From Paulownia fortunei (Eukaryota > Streptophyta > Magnoliopsida > Lamiales > Paulowniaceae), in contig CM033118.1 of NCBI GenBank assembly GCA_019321725.1, positions 11,000,071 to 11,064,070 on the forward strand: 64,000 nucleotides of DNA, written 5' to 3'. This document shows positions 20,441 through 31,728 of the stretch, piece by piece (position 1 is the first letter of the stretch; the number at the start of each line of letters is the position of its first letter). The notes under the pieces are model-generated. The model made no database searches. It was not told where the DNA came from and saw only the letters and a program-made list of their open reading frames with translations. The position numbers and the translations under genes are program-made.

Positions 20441-21432
20441 ATTCTTATGTCATTGCATACACTCTCCCTTGAACTTTCTCCTGTACTATTGGGCAATCCT
20501 TTGCTATACGTCCAGACTTTTTACACTTAAAGTAATGATTAGTACCACTATAGCATTCCCCAAAATGATTATTCCCACACTTAGCACATTTAGGCCTTTC
20601 AATTGTAGTAGAAGTCTGTTCAACTCTAGGATATTTTTCATTCCCTTGGTTTGATTTTTGCTCTCTTTTTTCCACCGATTCAGATTTTTGGGAGTGAATA
20701 CTTGCTTCTTTTGTTGATGAAATTTCTCAATCTGTTTCTCATCTAAGTCAGCCATCAAAGCCTTGTCCACCAGTTCCATGAACTCTATTATTGAAGATAT
20801 TCTCACATCTCTTCTAATTTTAGGATTAAGGCCCCTCAAGAAATGATCCATCTTCTCATTGTTGTCTCTGGCGATGTATGGCACGTACTTGCAACCCTGT
20901 TTAGATTTTCTCACATAATCACATACAGACATCCCTCCTTATTTTAACTCCAAAAATTCTTTTACTTTGAGCAACCTAGCATCTCTAGTGAAATACTTAT
21001 CATAAAATATTATTTTAAACCTCTCCCAAGTTAGCTCTTCCATATTCACTACAAGTTTAGCTCTTTCCCACTAGGTTCTAGCATCCTTCTTCAATAAGAA
21101 GATTGCATAGAGTACCTTCTCAGCATTATCAATTCTCATGTAGTTAAAGATAGTATCTAATTATTTAACCCATTCCTCGTCAACCATAGGATCAAACCTA
21201 CCAGTAAAATCAATAGGTTCCATCTTTCTAAACTTCTCATATATAGCATGTGGAGGATCCTGTCGAGCTTGTGGTGGAGGAAGTCACTAATTCTGTTCTT
21301 GGGTTCTTTGTTGCATATCTAGCAACTGTTGTATCTGTTCACCATTCATTCTAGTTTGTTGTTGAATGAGATCAGTCAAATTACCCGCCACACTATAATT
21401 ACCCTGATGATCGTCTTCCTTTTTGGTGCCAT
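20440..21432 (-). pseudogene. gag of element T(-)
   Basis: Starts MAPKR at 21432, preceded by a leader after the PBS. A retrotransposon Gag core follows, with [37 protein letters not shown] and [20 protein letters not shown]. An in-frame TAA lies between LELK and GGMSV (about 20938-20936). The zinc knuckle reads [14 protein letters not shown]: the first Cys is Tyr and the His is Arg, so it should not bind zinc. Frameshifts separate the N-terminal and knuckle parts. Gag would package element RNA. Confidence 0.85.
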
Positions 21433-21617
21433 GACCTAATATACATTACCCAATCTCATTCCATTCATTATCCAATAATAAATGCATAATCATGACAATA
21501 ACATGAAATGAAATATAATCAAATAAACATAAAGAAAATAAACAAGTAGTTGATCGAGTTTCCCAGTCAGGATATGTTCATATCCCTTCTTCTATCTACA
21601 GGAACGACTAAACCTCC

Positions 21618-21629
21618 GCTCTAATACCA
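21618..21629 (-). other. Primer binding site (tRNA-iMet type) of element T(-)
   Basis: The minus strand reads TGGTATTAGAGC, close to the initiator-Met tRNA complement TGGTATCAGAGC. It starts five bases past the 5' LTR end (GTTACA at 21635), the standard spacing for plant chromoviruses. Confidence 0.85.
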
Positions 21630-21634
21630 CAAAC

Positions 21635-23924
21635 TGTAACACCCTTAACCTAACTGCAGAGCCTAAACAAGCTGATACAGTTAAGTCAAGAAATGTTAAT
21701 TTTTCATCAATATTAGAGTTATGGTTTTAATAAAACTTCTCATTTTTAGCTATAAGAGAAAGAACTTTTATGATTTTAAACACACCATATACATATATCA
21801 AAACTGAGTACATCTGTTTACAAAATCATAATAGAGTGACTTATTTGAAAACAAAATAGAGTTTTCAAAATAAACTACAAAATAGTTCGAAGTATGGCAC
21901 ATGAACAAATCTCTGTCCGGTCGCTCTAGAGACTCAGTCAACCCCTAAACCTGTACATTTCTACCCGCATTACATGAATCTAATGAGCTAAAGACTCAGT
22001 AAGATGAAACTGATGTAATAACAAATAACATATATGCATATCTCATAAATCATTAAATGCATTATTCTATTTAATAACTTTCATTCATAAATTATTCTTT
22101 AGGGCCCTTGAAGTGTGGTACCTAACTAATAGCAATAGACCGTGGTTTTCGAAACCTGTTCATAATGATTGACCAATAAGAGAACTAATATAGTGTTTCC
22201 ATACTTGGTCTTTCAATATCAGTATTAGCCGTATTCTATCTCATTCATTGTGGCTTTCCTATACCGGTTTTTCAACCTCAAGTATTTGCCACCATTTGTT
22301 GGGTCCGCCGGTCCCTCCCGCATTCCTTGTCTAACCGACCATCAATCAAGTACCATACTTCCTTTTCAAAAACCTCATTATATTCTTAATAATTTCATGC
22401 TTCATAAACCATAAATGCATCAAACATTACATCATTTGACAAACAATAACAATTATATTAAAACATGAACAAATATTATATGATTCTTGTGATACAATAA
22501 ATGAAAGTTTCAACTTACCTCAAGTCCATTTTGTGGTAAGTGAAAAGACCAATCTCTTTGGAAGATAGGATGTGTTAACAACCTAACATAATCAAATCAT
22601 GTACCATTTAATATCCTTTTTATAAATCATTTAGTCTATTCTAGTTAAAGTTCATATACACTTTCCAATCTTTTATAAATAATTCTATATCAATTATATA
22701 ACCTTAAAAATAATGCATACTCCATATTTCACTACTAATTCAAGATATTAAACATTAGGACAACCATTAAATAACTAATATTTCAAACATAATTATTAGG
22801 GCAGCCCCTAAAACATGCACACAATCCAAATTAATATGATGTAAATTCGGTTCTAACTTAAATTGATTGTACCCTTCAATTAATCAAACTAATTGTTATT
22901 GTTTTCAATCATTCAAAGGAACTTCCAAACATAATATAAGCATTACAAGATTAATAGAAGTAAGTAAATTAAGTAAATTTCACAAGACTATCAATTTTGC
23001 TAAAAACTAGCTTAACTAGCTTGATTTTGGCTTCAAGTGTAACTTACTTAAGTTTTCAATCATACAAAAAACATACTAAAACATGTAACCATCCAAGATA
23101 CTACAAATTCATCATAAGAAAAATTGTAAAAGAATATATCTTGATTAAGTTGGAATTAAGCTTCAAAATCAACGATTTTCAAGCTTAAGAAGGGTGGAAC
23201 TTGTTCTAGTTTGTGTTCTATGAATTTCTATAGATTGAATTCAATTTTTATGAGTATGAGAGTGTGGAAATTTGGGAGAAACTTAGGAGAATAAGGGCTG
23301 GCCATTTTTGAGGTGCTTCCACAAGAAATATGGATAAAAATGATTTCTTTAACCTTTCCAAGAAAGGTAAGTGGAGGGTGATGATTGGTTGCATCATGCT
23401 TGGTGTCTTCTCATGCCAAAAGCCATGTTCATGGGCTAAGGAGATGACAAAAAATGATGCTTTGTTGTTATAATCAAGTGCAATGCGGTTTAAAATGATT
23501 TCATGCAACCTAATCAACCAACCAATCAAATTACACCATTCTGCATACTTTTAGTTCTTAGCCAAATGTAACATATTTAAAGCAAATATTTAGGCAAATA
23601 ATCACTTTAGAATGTAACAAGTATGGAGCAATATGAATAATTCATTTCATGGCCATTCAACACATCAATCTTCCTTAACCAATATACCAAGCTTTTCAAT
23701 GCAAAAAGACACTTAAGAAATATGTTAAATCAAAAAACAAAAGTTTGATCTCATATTTTATGTACTAATGCGTGTTAAAGCATAACTAGAGCATATAATA
23801 ACAATTATTCAAGTTCGTGCAATCATGCTATTTGTATGCTGTAATTTAATGATACACATTGATTAGATGCATATTCTTGCAAGATGATTATTATTGGATA
23901 TGTTGGAGAGAATTGGGCATTACA
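21635..23924 (-). repeat. 5' LTR of element T(-), 2290 bp, complete
   Basis: On minus it begins TGTAATGCCCAATTCTCTCC at 23924 and ends AAGGGTGTTACA at 21635. The first ~450 bp in its own direction differ from the 3' LTR at many sites, while the remaining ~1.8 kb are nearly identical. The TATTT duplication adjoins it. Confidence 0.92.
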
Positions 23925-24220
23925 TATTTTGTACAACTATTTGGATGAATTTTATGTTATAATCAAGACTGAATTGGCCTAAGATTCCAACATAAAAGTT
24001 GTACTTCTATCTCTTGGCTTTCAAATAAAATAATCTTTAGGTCCATAGGACTTTTGATCATGAACTTATGCTCAAATTACAAAAATTGCACAAATTTAGA
24101 AACATGCTTCCATTTATTTCCTAATACAAAACATTTATAAAACAATAATATTAACAAGAATAAAGCAAGAAAGGTATAAAGGATTTGATACAAAAAATAT
24201 GTTAAGATATGCACTTATCA

Positions 24221-25019
24221 AATTAATTTAATTATTTATTTAAATCAATTAAATTAGACTCAATTAATTCATTGGGTCAAGATCTATTAGGTGTGGGCTT
24301 GCAGGAAGCCCAATAGAAATTCTATAAAAAAATGAATTCTTGATGAATTATGGTTTTTAGTCTTACACTTGAAATACAAGACTTCCCTTGTTTGAATAAG
24401 AGTTGGACAAGGAAAGGGATGCCATATTGATGGAATCACACATGCTATATATGCATTTATAAGGGGCTAAAAATCATAAGCTTTGGAGTATAAAATTTTC
24501 AACCCTTCTCTCTCTCTCAAATAAATTTCTTCTTTTTCTTATCCAACCATTCCAAAAACCCTAGTTATACTTATAATTTGATTGATTTGAATTAATAGTT
24601 AATAAATACACCTAATATTAATTGAGTTATCCTTGTTTTATATGCTATATCTCTTAAGCTATAATTATCGATTTTATACCTACTAGCATAGATTCATCTG
24701 TGTGTGGGCATTCAAGGTATGGATACGTTTAGAGGATCAACACTTGCGGTTCTGAGCAAATCAATCCATTCCAGGGGTTTGGAATCCTGAAGAGTTCGTG
24801 CAAGACAACGTCTTGATTTATTTCTAGAACATCTTCATCAACATATAGTATCAGGTACGAGTTTTGAACTATTAACTTGATGTTTTATATACATACAAAA
24901 AAATAATAACTATTCAATCACATCAAATCCAGGATATATGAGTATATCTATATGATGTTTATTTTATTAAATTTCAAATTCTGCTGCAATTAATATCCTG
25001 AGATTTTGAGAACCCAACA
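24221..25019 (+). mobile_element. 3' part of a copia family A LTR, cut by the B element
   Basis: Matches the right part of the other A LTRs: AATTAATTTAATT tract, GGTGTGGGCTTGCAGGAAGCCC, a possible TATA-type GCTATATATGCATTTATAAGG, GTGGGCATTCAAGGTATGG, ending TTTTGAGAACCCAACA. A degenerate PBS (TAGTATTAGACC) follows. Its left part is missing where the B LTR begins. Confidence 0.8.
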
Positions 25020-25203
25020 ATAGTATTAGACCATAGGTTGATGTGTTCTTTATATCCTTCGCATTACTTATTTCAAAATTATGCATAAAAATTGAAACTT
25101 TATGTAAGATAAATAGTTTATTAGATTTTGAATCTTTGGAATTAACTATTTAATTGTTAAAACATGAAAAGGGATTAAAACTATTTTTGTATAAGATCAA
25201 GGA
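25020..25203 (+). other. 184-bp spacer between two family A LTRs
   Basis: Starts with the degenerate iMet-type PBS and leader of the copia element, then runs directly into the TGTTAG of the next A LTR. It lacks gag, pol and the AAGTGGGAGAT polypurine tract seen in the copia element at 39482. It is therefore a collapsed internal region rather than a normal one. Confidence 0.65.
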
Positions 25204-26488
25204 TGTTAGAATAGTACCCGATGTGCATTAGATTGAGCATCTATTTTACTCTTGTATTTGTAAATTGATATTTTTCAAATCATATTAATAAAATATGTAA
25301 TCTTCTTTATCTTTAATTACTTATGTTAATCAGGTAAAGTCCCTAAGCCAAATTTAGCTATAGGGCATGGTTTGCATTTGATGAAAATCATGGAATATGC
25401 CTCTATGGGTTTAGTCTTAAATTAGTTGCGACTCAGGACTTTTTGATATAGGACATCGAATAGCCCAATAGACTAGGACATACGATGCATACTCGCATGA
25501 GGAGGATGTCTCACTCCATGGACATCGGTATAGTAATACTAGTGTATGTATGGGGTGCTTGTTACAGAACAAGTATACTAAATTGGCCCGCTAGAAATTC
25601 TCAGTTGGAGACATTGTCTGTCAAAATAAGAGTTTTTATGTCATGATAGTACACAATTAGTCCTTGGACTTGAGGTACTATGATATCCTTGTACATGTCG
25701 TTTCCATCTTAATATATCTTCTGATTGTGTCACAATCACAAAAGGGGTACATTGAACGTTGTATTGACATGTATGAAGGTTAATGAGTAACCAACAAAGG
25801 ATCTATTACTTGTTTGATAGAACAAGTGAATCTCCTATATTTTCATAGTTCATGACTCGAAAGTCCTTGGCCAAGACGAAATAAATGTCAGATGACGTTT
25901 TCTAACGATTCATCATGAGTTATTGCAACTTAAAATAAAATTATGGTTATTTAGTTATTTAGGGTTTTGACTTATAATCTATGATATTAGTTGACAGAAG
26001 AATCTTATGTGTATGGTACTTGTAATTGAAATAGGTTCACTTGCCAATTCACCTAAATCTAGATAGTCATGATACACTTGTTAGGTGTTTCCCATGACTT
26101 GTGAGATTTTTAGAATTAAGGAGTTAATTCCAAGTAGATTAATTAATCAGAATAATTTTATTCAAAAGTTGCAAATATTGCAAACTCATTGCTAGCTTAG
26201 TTGTAAACCTAAAAGGTCACACACAATTTGGGATCGAATATTTCTTACTTAAGAATTAATCTAAAGAGTTGGATTCAATAAATTAATGAAGATTAATAAA
26301 TTGGGGCTTAAATTGATTTAAGGAGTTGAATTAATATTCAATTAAATAATTAGATTATTTAATTTGATATAATAAGATTAGAAAACCCAATTGGAGTAGA
26401 GCAATTATTAATGGATTTAATTAATAGTCCAAGCCCAATTCAATTAGCTCATTTGGAGAGGCCCACAAGAGATATTGGAAGAAGATGG

Positions 26489-28249
26489 TATTGGGTTCGC
26501 TTTATCATAGGGTGAGAGCAGCGAATTTCTTAAAAATAATTAAAACATGCCTTTAAATAATTTTAATGCTACGCCCTCGGTGCACGTAGTGATTCATTAT
26601 GATCGCATGTCAACTAGTGTTTTATATATAATTAATTGTAAATAATAGAGAGTGTGTATTCTTACCCTTGTAGAACACTTCGATTGATGCAAGGTGAGAG
26701 GCAATCAGTTGCCAGAATAGTGCATTACGTCTCACCTAAGAAGCCCAAATGTTCTCTCTCTAAAGAAGTCCACACAATGGACAAGAACCACTAAATCACT
26801 ATTGTGCTAGTAATGGTGATTCATTTTCTTAAACAAAAATAATGTAGTATTATGGAAAACACCAATTCTTAATGCAACAAATGAAAATAAGATATTTTAA
26901 AATCTTTTCCTAGTGGCCATTTTTTTGCTTGTACCTTTTCCAAAAGATTTTTCAAAATCCTATATCTGTCTTGTAGGAGGCCAAGAATAGTATAGATTCA
27001 TAATACAAAATTTTCTCCTTCAAAATGAGGCCAAGAGGTAGTGTAGATTCATAATAAAAAACTTCCTCCTCTAAAAGAGGCTAAGAAGTAGTCGAGATTC
27101 ATAATCCAAAACTTCCTTCTCTAAAATATATAGTGGTTGATTTTAGCATATCTACCATGCGTAAAAGTCAGCCACTATGGTAAGGTTGGTTGAGGATTTT
27201 AATTGATCCTCAATCAATTCAAAATCTTTGAACCTTTCCCAAATTGAATGACAATCATCCTTTTGGATATTTGCAAAAGGTCCTCCATCTTTCCAATCTT
27301 CTAAATGCTTGATGTGCTATAAATTAAATATTTGGGCTTGGACTTTTAATCTAATTAATAAGTCCATCAATTAATTCTCAATTAATTGATTAGGCTCAAA
27401 TTCACTTAAATGATCAAATCAATTAATTCGATCAAATTTAATTAAATAATCCAATTATTTAATTAGCTAGATTAATTTAATAATTAAATTAATTTAGTCT
27501 TTAATTAATTAATTGATCCTATCAATTAATTATTCACTCCATTAGGCTTCCTACTCAAATTAGGTTAATTAATTGAATATTTAAATTAAAGCCATAATTA
27601 ATTAATCATTTTTAATGAATTGGATCCAACTAATTGGATCATTTTACAGTTCAAGAAATGGTACCCTCCATTAAGTGTGTGACCTTTCGGTTCATAACTA
27701 AGCTAGTAGTGGCCTAGTAATACTTGCAACTTATAAATAATAATTATTGCAATTAATTAATCTAATTAATTAATTCACTTAGAATTAACTCCTTAATTAT
27801 AAAAACCTCACTATCCATAAAAACATCTAGCAAGTAATCATGTGAAACAAGTCTTAGGTAAAATAGCGAGTAAATCTATTTTAGTTGTGAGTGTCATTCA
27901 CGTACGATCCTTCAGTCATTTAATCTTCCGATTGAATGTAGGATATTGATTATGAGTTGAAACCCTAATTGATTCAATAACTATGATTCCATTTCAAGTT
28001 CTAATAACTCTTGATGAATCAATATTCATTCTGCCTTGGCCAAAGTTTTCGAGTCATGAACTATGGAAAAATAGGAGATTCACTTGTAATTGACAAGTGA
28101 CGGATTCTATGTTGGCCACTCATAAACCTCCATCACACTTGTGCAATATTCAACAATCCCTTTTGTGATTGTCAAACAATTAAAAGATATATCAAAATAC
28201 TACAAGGTATACACAAGGCTACCGTGGTACCTCAAGTCTAAGGACTAAC
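26489..28249 (-). repeat. 3' LTR of the copia element (main part)
   Basis: Starts TATTGGGTTCGCTTTAT on plus and matches the 5' LTR at 44216 onwards (GGCCAAGAAGTAGTC, GGTTGGTTGAGGAT, AATTAATTGAT tracts, AAACATCTAGCAAGTAATCA). It stops at GGACTAAC where the D LTR begins at 28250. It also contains a short block (26520-26830) not seen in the 5' LTR. Confidence 0.85.
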
Positions 28250-28616
28250 TGTACACCCACCACTACTCAACAACTATATATAAAGTATAATTTGACATGA
28301 TTGAATTTGTGTGTACGTGAGATATATTTTTTTTTATTTGTGAAACACTTTAAGAAAGGATAAACTACTTTTTACATGCACAACCCTATTTAAAATACTT
28401 TCTCACATATGTCCTGTATATAGCAGAATCAATATTTATATAAAATCACAACACCCATAATGACCACAATATTTACATACTTATTTACAGTAAAGTTTTA
28501 AAAGTGAAATATAGTACCAGTCTCAAAATATAATACAACACACTTAGAATATAACAAGCCAACAAAATAGCCCAACAGGTCGTCATCCATGTACACACTC
28601 CCTTAGATACCTGCAA

Positions 28617-30169
28617 TGTAATACCAAATTCTTTTCTACATAGCCAATAATAATCATCTTGCATGAATATGCATCTAATCAATGTGCATTATCGAATTAT
28701 GGCTACAAATAGCATGATTGCAGGAACATGAATAATTGTTATTATATGCTCCAATTATGCTTTAACATGCATTAGTACATAAAATATGAGATCAAACTTT
28801 TGTTTCTAGATTTAACATATTCCTTAAGTGCCTTTTTGAAGTAAAAAGTTTGGTATCTAGATTGAGGAAGAATGATATGTTGAATGGCTAGGAAATGAAT
28901 TATTTGTATTGCTCCATACTTGTTTCATTCTAAAGTGATTATTTGCCTAAATATTTGCTTTAATTATGTTACATTTAGCTAGGAACTAAAAGTATGCAAA
29001 ATGGTGCAATTTGATTGGTTGGTTGACTAGGTTATATGAAACCATTCTAAACCACATTGCACTTGTTTATAACACCAAAACATCAATTTTTGTATGAGAA
29101 GACATATCCCATAAACGTGGCTCTTTGTATGAAAAGACACCAAGCAGGAGTCAACTAATCATCACTCTCCACTTATCTTTCTTTGAAATGTCAAACAAGT
29201 CACTTTTAGCCATATTTTCTTGTGGAAGCTCCTCAAAAATGACCAGCCCTTATTCTCTAAGTTTCCCCAAATTTATACATTCTCATACTCACAAAAATTG
29301 AATTCAATTCATAGGAATCCATAAAACACAAACTAGAACAAGTTTCTATCCTTTTTAAGCTTGAAAACTATTGATTTTGGACTTTAATTCCAATCAAATC
29401 AAGGTATATTCTTTTTCAATGTTTCTTATGATGAATTAATAGTATCTTGGATGGTTACATATTTTAGTATCTTTTTGTATGATTGAAAACTTAAGTGGGT
29501 TACACTTGAAGTCAAAACTAAGCTAGTTAAGTTAGTTTCTAGAAAAATTGATAGCCTTATGAAATATGTCTAATTTATTTGTTTCTATTTATCTTGTAAT
29601 GCTTATATTATAATTGGAACTGTCTATGAATGATTTAAAATAATAGCAATTAGTTTGCTTAATTGAAGGTTACAATCAATTTAAGTTAGAACCAAATTTA
29701 CGTAATGTTCATTTGAATTGTGTGCATATTTTAGGGGTTGCCCTAATAAATTATATTTGAATTATTAGTTATTTAATGGCTACCCTAATATTTAATGTCT
29801 TGAATTAGTAGTAAAATATAGAGTATGCATTATTTTTAAGGTTATGTAATTAATATGGAATTGTTTACAAAAGATTGAAAATTGTATATGATTTTAACTA
29901 GAATAGACAAAATGATTTATAAAAAGGATATAAAATGATACATGATTTGATTATGTTAGGCCTTTAACACATCCTATCTTCTAAAGAGATTGACCTTTTC
30001 ACTTAGCACAAAGTGGACTTGAAGTATGTTGAAACTTTCATTTGTTATTTTATAGGAATCATATAATGTTGTTCATGTTTTGATGTGATTGTTATTATTT
30101 GTCAAATAATATAACGTTTGATGCATTTATGATTTATGAAGCATGATACTATTATGAATATAATGAGGT
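28617..30169 (+). repeat. 5' LTR of T(+), right end deleted
   Basis: Starts TGTAATACCAAATTC. It follows the T LTR up to AATATAATGAGGT and then jumps directly to the gag ATG at 30171. In T(-) the gag ATG is also preceded by AGGT (TTAGGTCATGGCACC), so the deletion joined two AGGT tetramers. The PBS is lost. Confidence 0.9.
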
Positions 30170-30170
30170 C

Positions 30171-31108
30171 ATGGCACCAAAAAGGAAGACAATGGATGAT
30201 CATGAGGGTAATCATAGTGTGGTGAACAATTTGACTGATCTCATTCAACAACAAACTAGAATGCATGGTGAACAGATACAACAATTGTTATATATGCAAC
30301 AAAGATAATTCTCCACGACAAGCTCGATAGGATAATTCATAGGCTGTTTATGAGAAGTTTAGAGAGATGGAACCTGTTGATTTTACTGGTGGGTCTGATC
30401 CTATAGTTGCAGAGGAATGGGTTAAATCATTGGATACTATATTTGACTACAGGCGAATTGATGATGTTGAGAAGTACTCTGTGCAATTTTCTTGTTGAAG
30501 AAGAATGCTAGAATTTGGTGGGAATGAGCTAAACTTGCAGTGAATATGGAAGAGCTAACTTGAGAGAGGTTTAAAACAATCTTTTATGATAAGTATTTCT
30601 CCAAAGATGCTAGGTCGCTCAAAGTAAAAGAATTTTTGGAGTTAAAATAAGGAGGGATGTCTGTATGTGATTATGTGAGAAAATCTGAACAGGGTTGCAA
30701 GTATGTGCCATATATCGCTAGAGACAACAATGAGAAGATGCATTATTTCTTGAGGGGCTTTAATCCTGAAATTAAAAGAGATGTGAGAATGTCTTCAGTA
30801 ACAGAGTTTAGGGAACTGGTGGACAAGGCTTTGATGGCTGACTTAGATGAGAAACAGATTGAGAAATTCTATCAACAAAAGAAGCAAATATTCACTCTAA
30901 GAAATTTGATCCAATGGAAGAAAGGAGAGCAAAAATCAAACCAAGGGATCAAAAATGTCCTAGAGTTGGGCATACTTCTACTGTAGTTGGAAGGCCTGAA
31001 TGTGCTAAGTGTGAGAAGAATCATTTTGGGGAATGTCATAGTGGTACTAATCATTGCTTTAAGTGTAAAAAGCCTGGACATATAGCAAAGGATTGCACAA
31101 CAGTGTAG
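30171..31108 (+). pseudogene. gag of element T(+)
   Basis: Starts [18 protein letters not shown]. The next ~300 bases are full of stops and frameshifts; the Gag core then reads [33 protein letters not shown] and [17 protein letters not shown]. The zinc knuckle CFKCKKPGHIAKDC (31055-31096) has all C-C-H-C ligands, and a second knuckle-like CAKCEKNHFGEC precedes it. The same TAA as in T(-) lies between LELK and GGMSV at 30648-30653. Role: packaging of element RNA. Confidence 0.88.
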
Positions 31109-31139
31109 GGGAAAGTTCAGGGAGAGTATATACAATGAC

Positions 31140-31728
31140 ATAAGAACAAGCTGATGTAGATGCTTCTGAAGTCACAGGTACTATTTTAATTTCTGGGATA
31201 CATGCAATTGCATTGATAGATTTTGGATCTGCGCATTCATTTACATCACATGCATTTGTGAGAAAATTGGGCATTACACCAGATTTATTAAATGTAAGAT
31301 ATAATGTGACTATTCCATCTGGGGAAGAAATGAATTCCAACCAAATGTTAAGGGGTTGTTCTATTCATATTAATGTTAGGACTCTCTATGTAGATCCCGT
31401 TGTTTTACCAATACCAAATTTTGAGGTTATTCTAGGTATGGATTGGCTTACCAAATATCATGCAACAATTGATTGTAACAAGAAGATTGTGATTTTTCAG
31501 CCACTCGGAGAACAACAATTTATGTTTGGTGGTATCTCAATGTCACAATCCTTACCAGTTATAACTACTTTGAAAGCTGAAAAGATGTTGAATAAAGGTT
31601 GTGTTGGATACTTGGTAAGTGTTCTAGACACTTCAGTCGAAGCACAATTGAAGCTAGAAAATGTGGATGTGGTTAGAGAATTTCTTGAGGTATTTCCAAA
31701 TGATTTACCAGGACTGCCACCAAATTGA
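31140..31728 (+). pseudogene. Aspartic protease and linker of element T(+)
   Basis: Reads IDFGSAHSFTSHAFVRKL, LNVRYNVTIPSGEEM and FEVILGMDWLTKYHATIDC. The catalytic DSG of T(-) is DFG here (TCT to TTT), which should abolish activity. The frame then continues into VDVVREFLEVFPNDLPGLPP and ends at a TGA (31729-31731) that corresponds to an Arg CGA codon in T(-). Confidence 0.88.

Larger units (their letters stand above)
15028..23924 (-). mobile_element. Ty3/gypsy chromovirus T(-), Del/Tekay-like, 8.9 kb, degenerate
   Basis: A nearly complete element: LTR, iMet-type PBS, gag, protease, RT, RNase H, integrase, LTR, all on minus. It is flanked by perfect TATTT duplications (15023-15027 and 23925-23929). 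The RT-RNase H-integrase order is Ty3/gypsy. Its sister T(+) has a chromodomain-like C-terminus, which is deleted here together with the polypurine tract and about 53 bp of the 3' LTR. LTRs of ~2.3 kb and the NPSHVL-type integrase tail of the sister fit the Tekay clade, which is my inference. Multiple stops make it non-autonomous. Confidence 0.93.
13708..24220 (-). mobile_element. Family B gypsy 5' LTR (~1.6 kb), split by element T(-)
   Basis: On minus, the LTR runs from TGATAAGTGCATATC at 24220 down to TTGTAGCA at 13708, with element T(-) inserted at 15028-23924. Removing the insertion and one copy of its target duplication leaves about 1606 bp (13708-15027 plus 23930-24220). It aligns end to end with the solo B LTR at 54456-56015, including the sequence spanning the insertion point. 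ORFs inside it are not genes. The matching 3' LTR is absent. Confidence 0.9.

Noticed and set aside
16392..23188. Identical 63-codon ORFs at 16392-16583 and 22997-23188, a possible conserved small gene
   Set aside because: They lie at the same place in the two LTRs of one element; identity reflects the LTR pair, not selection on a protein.
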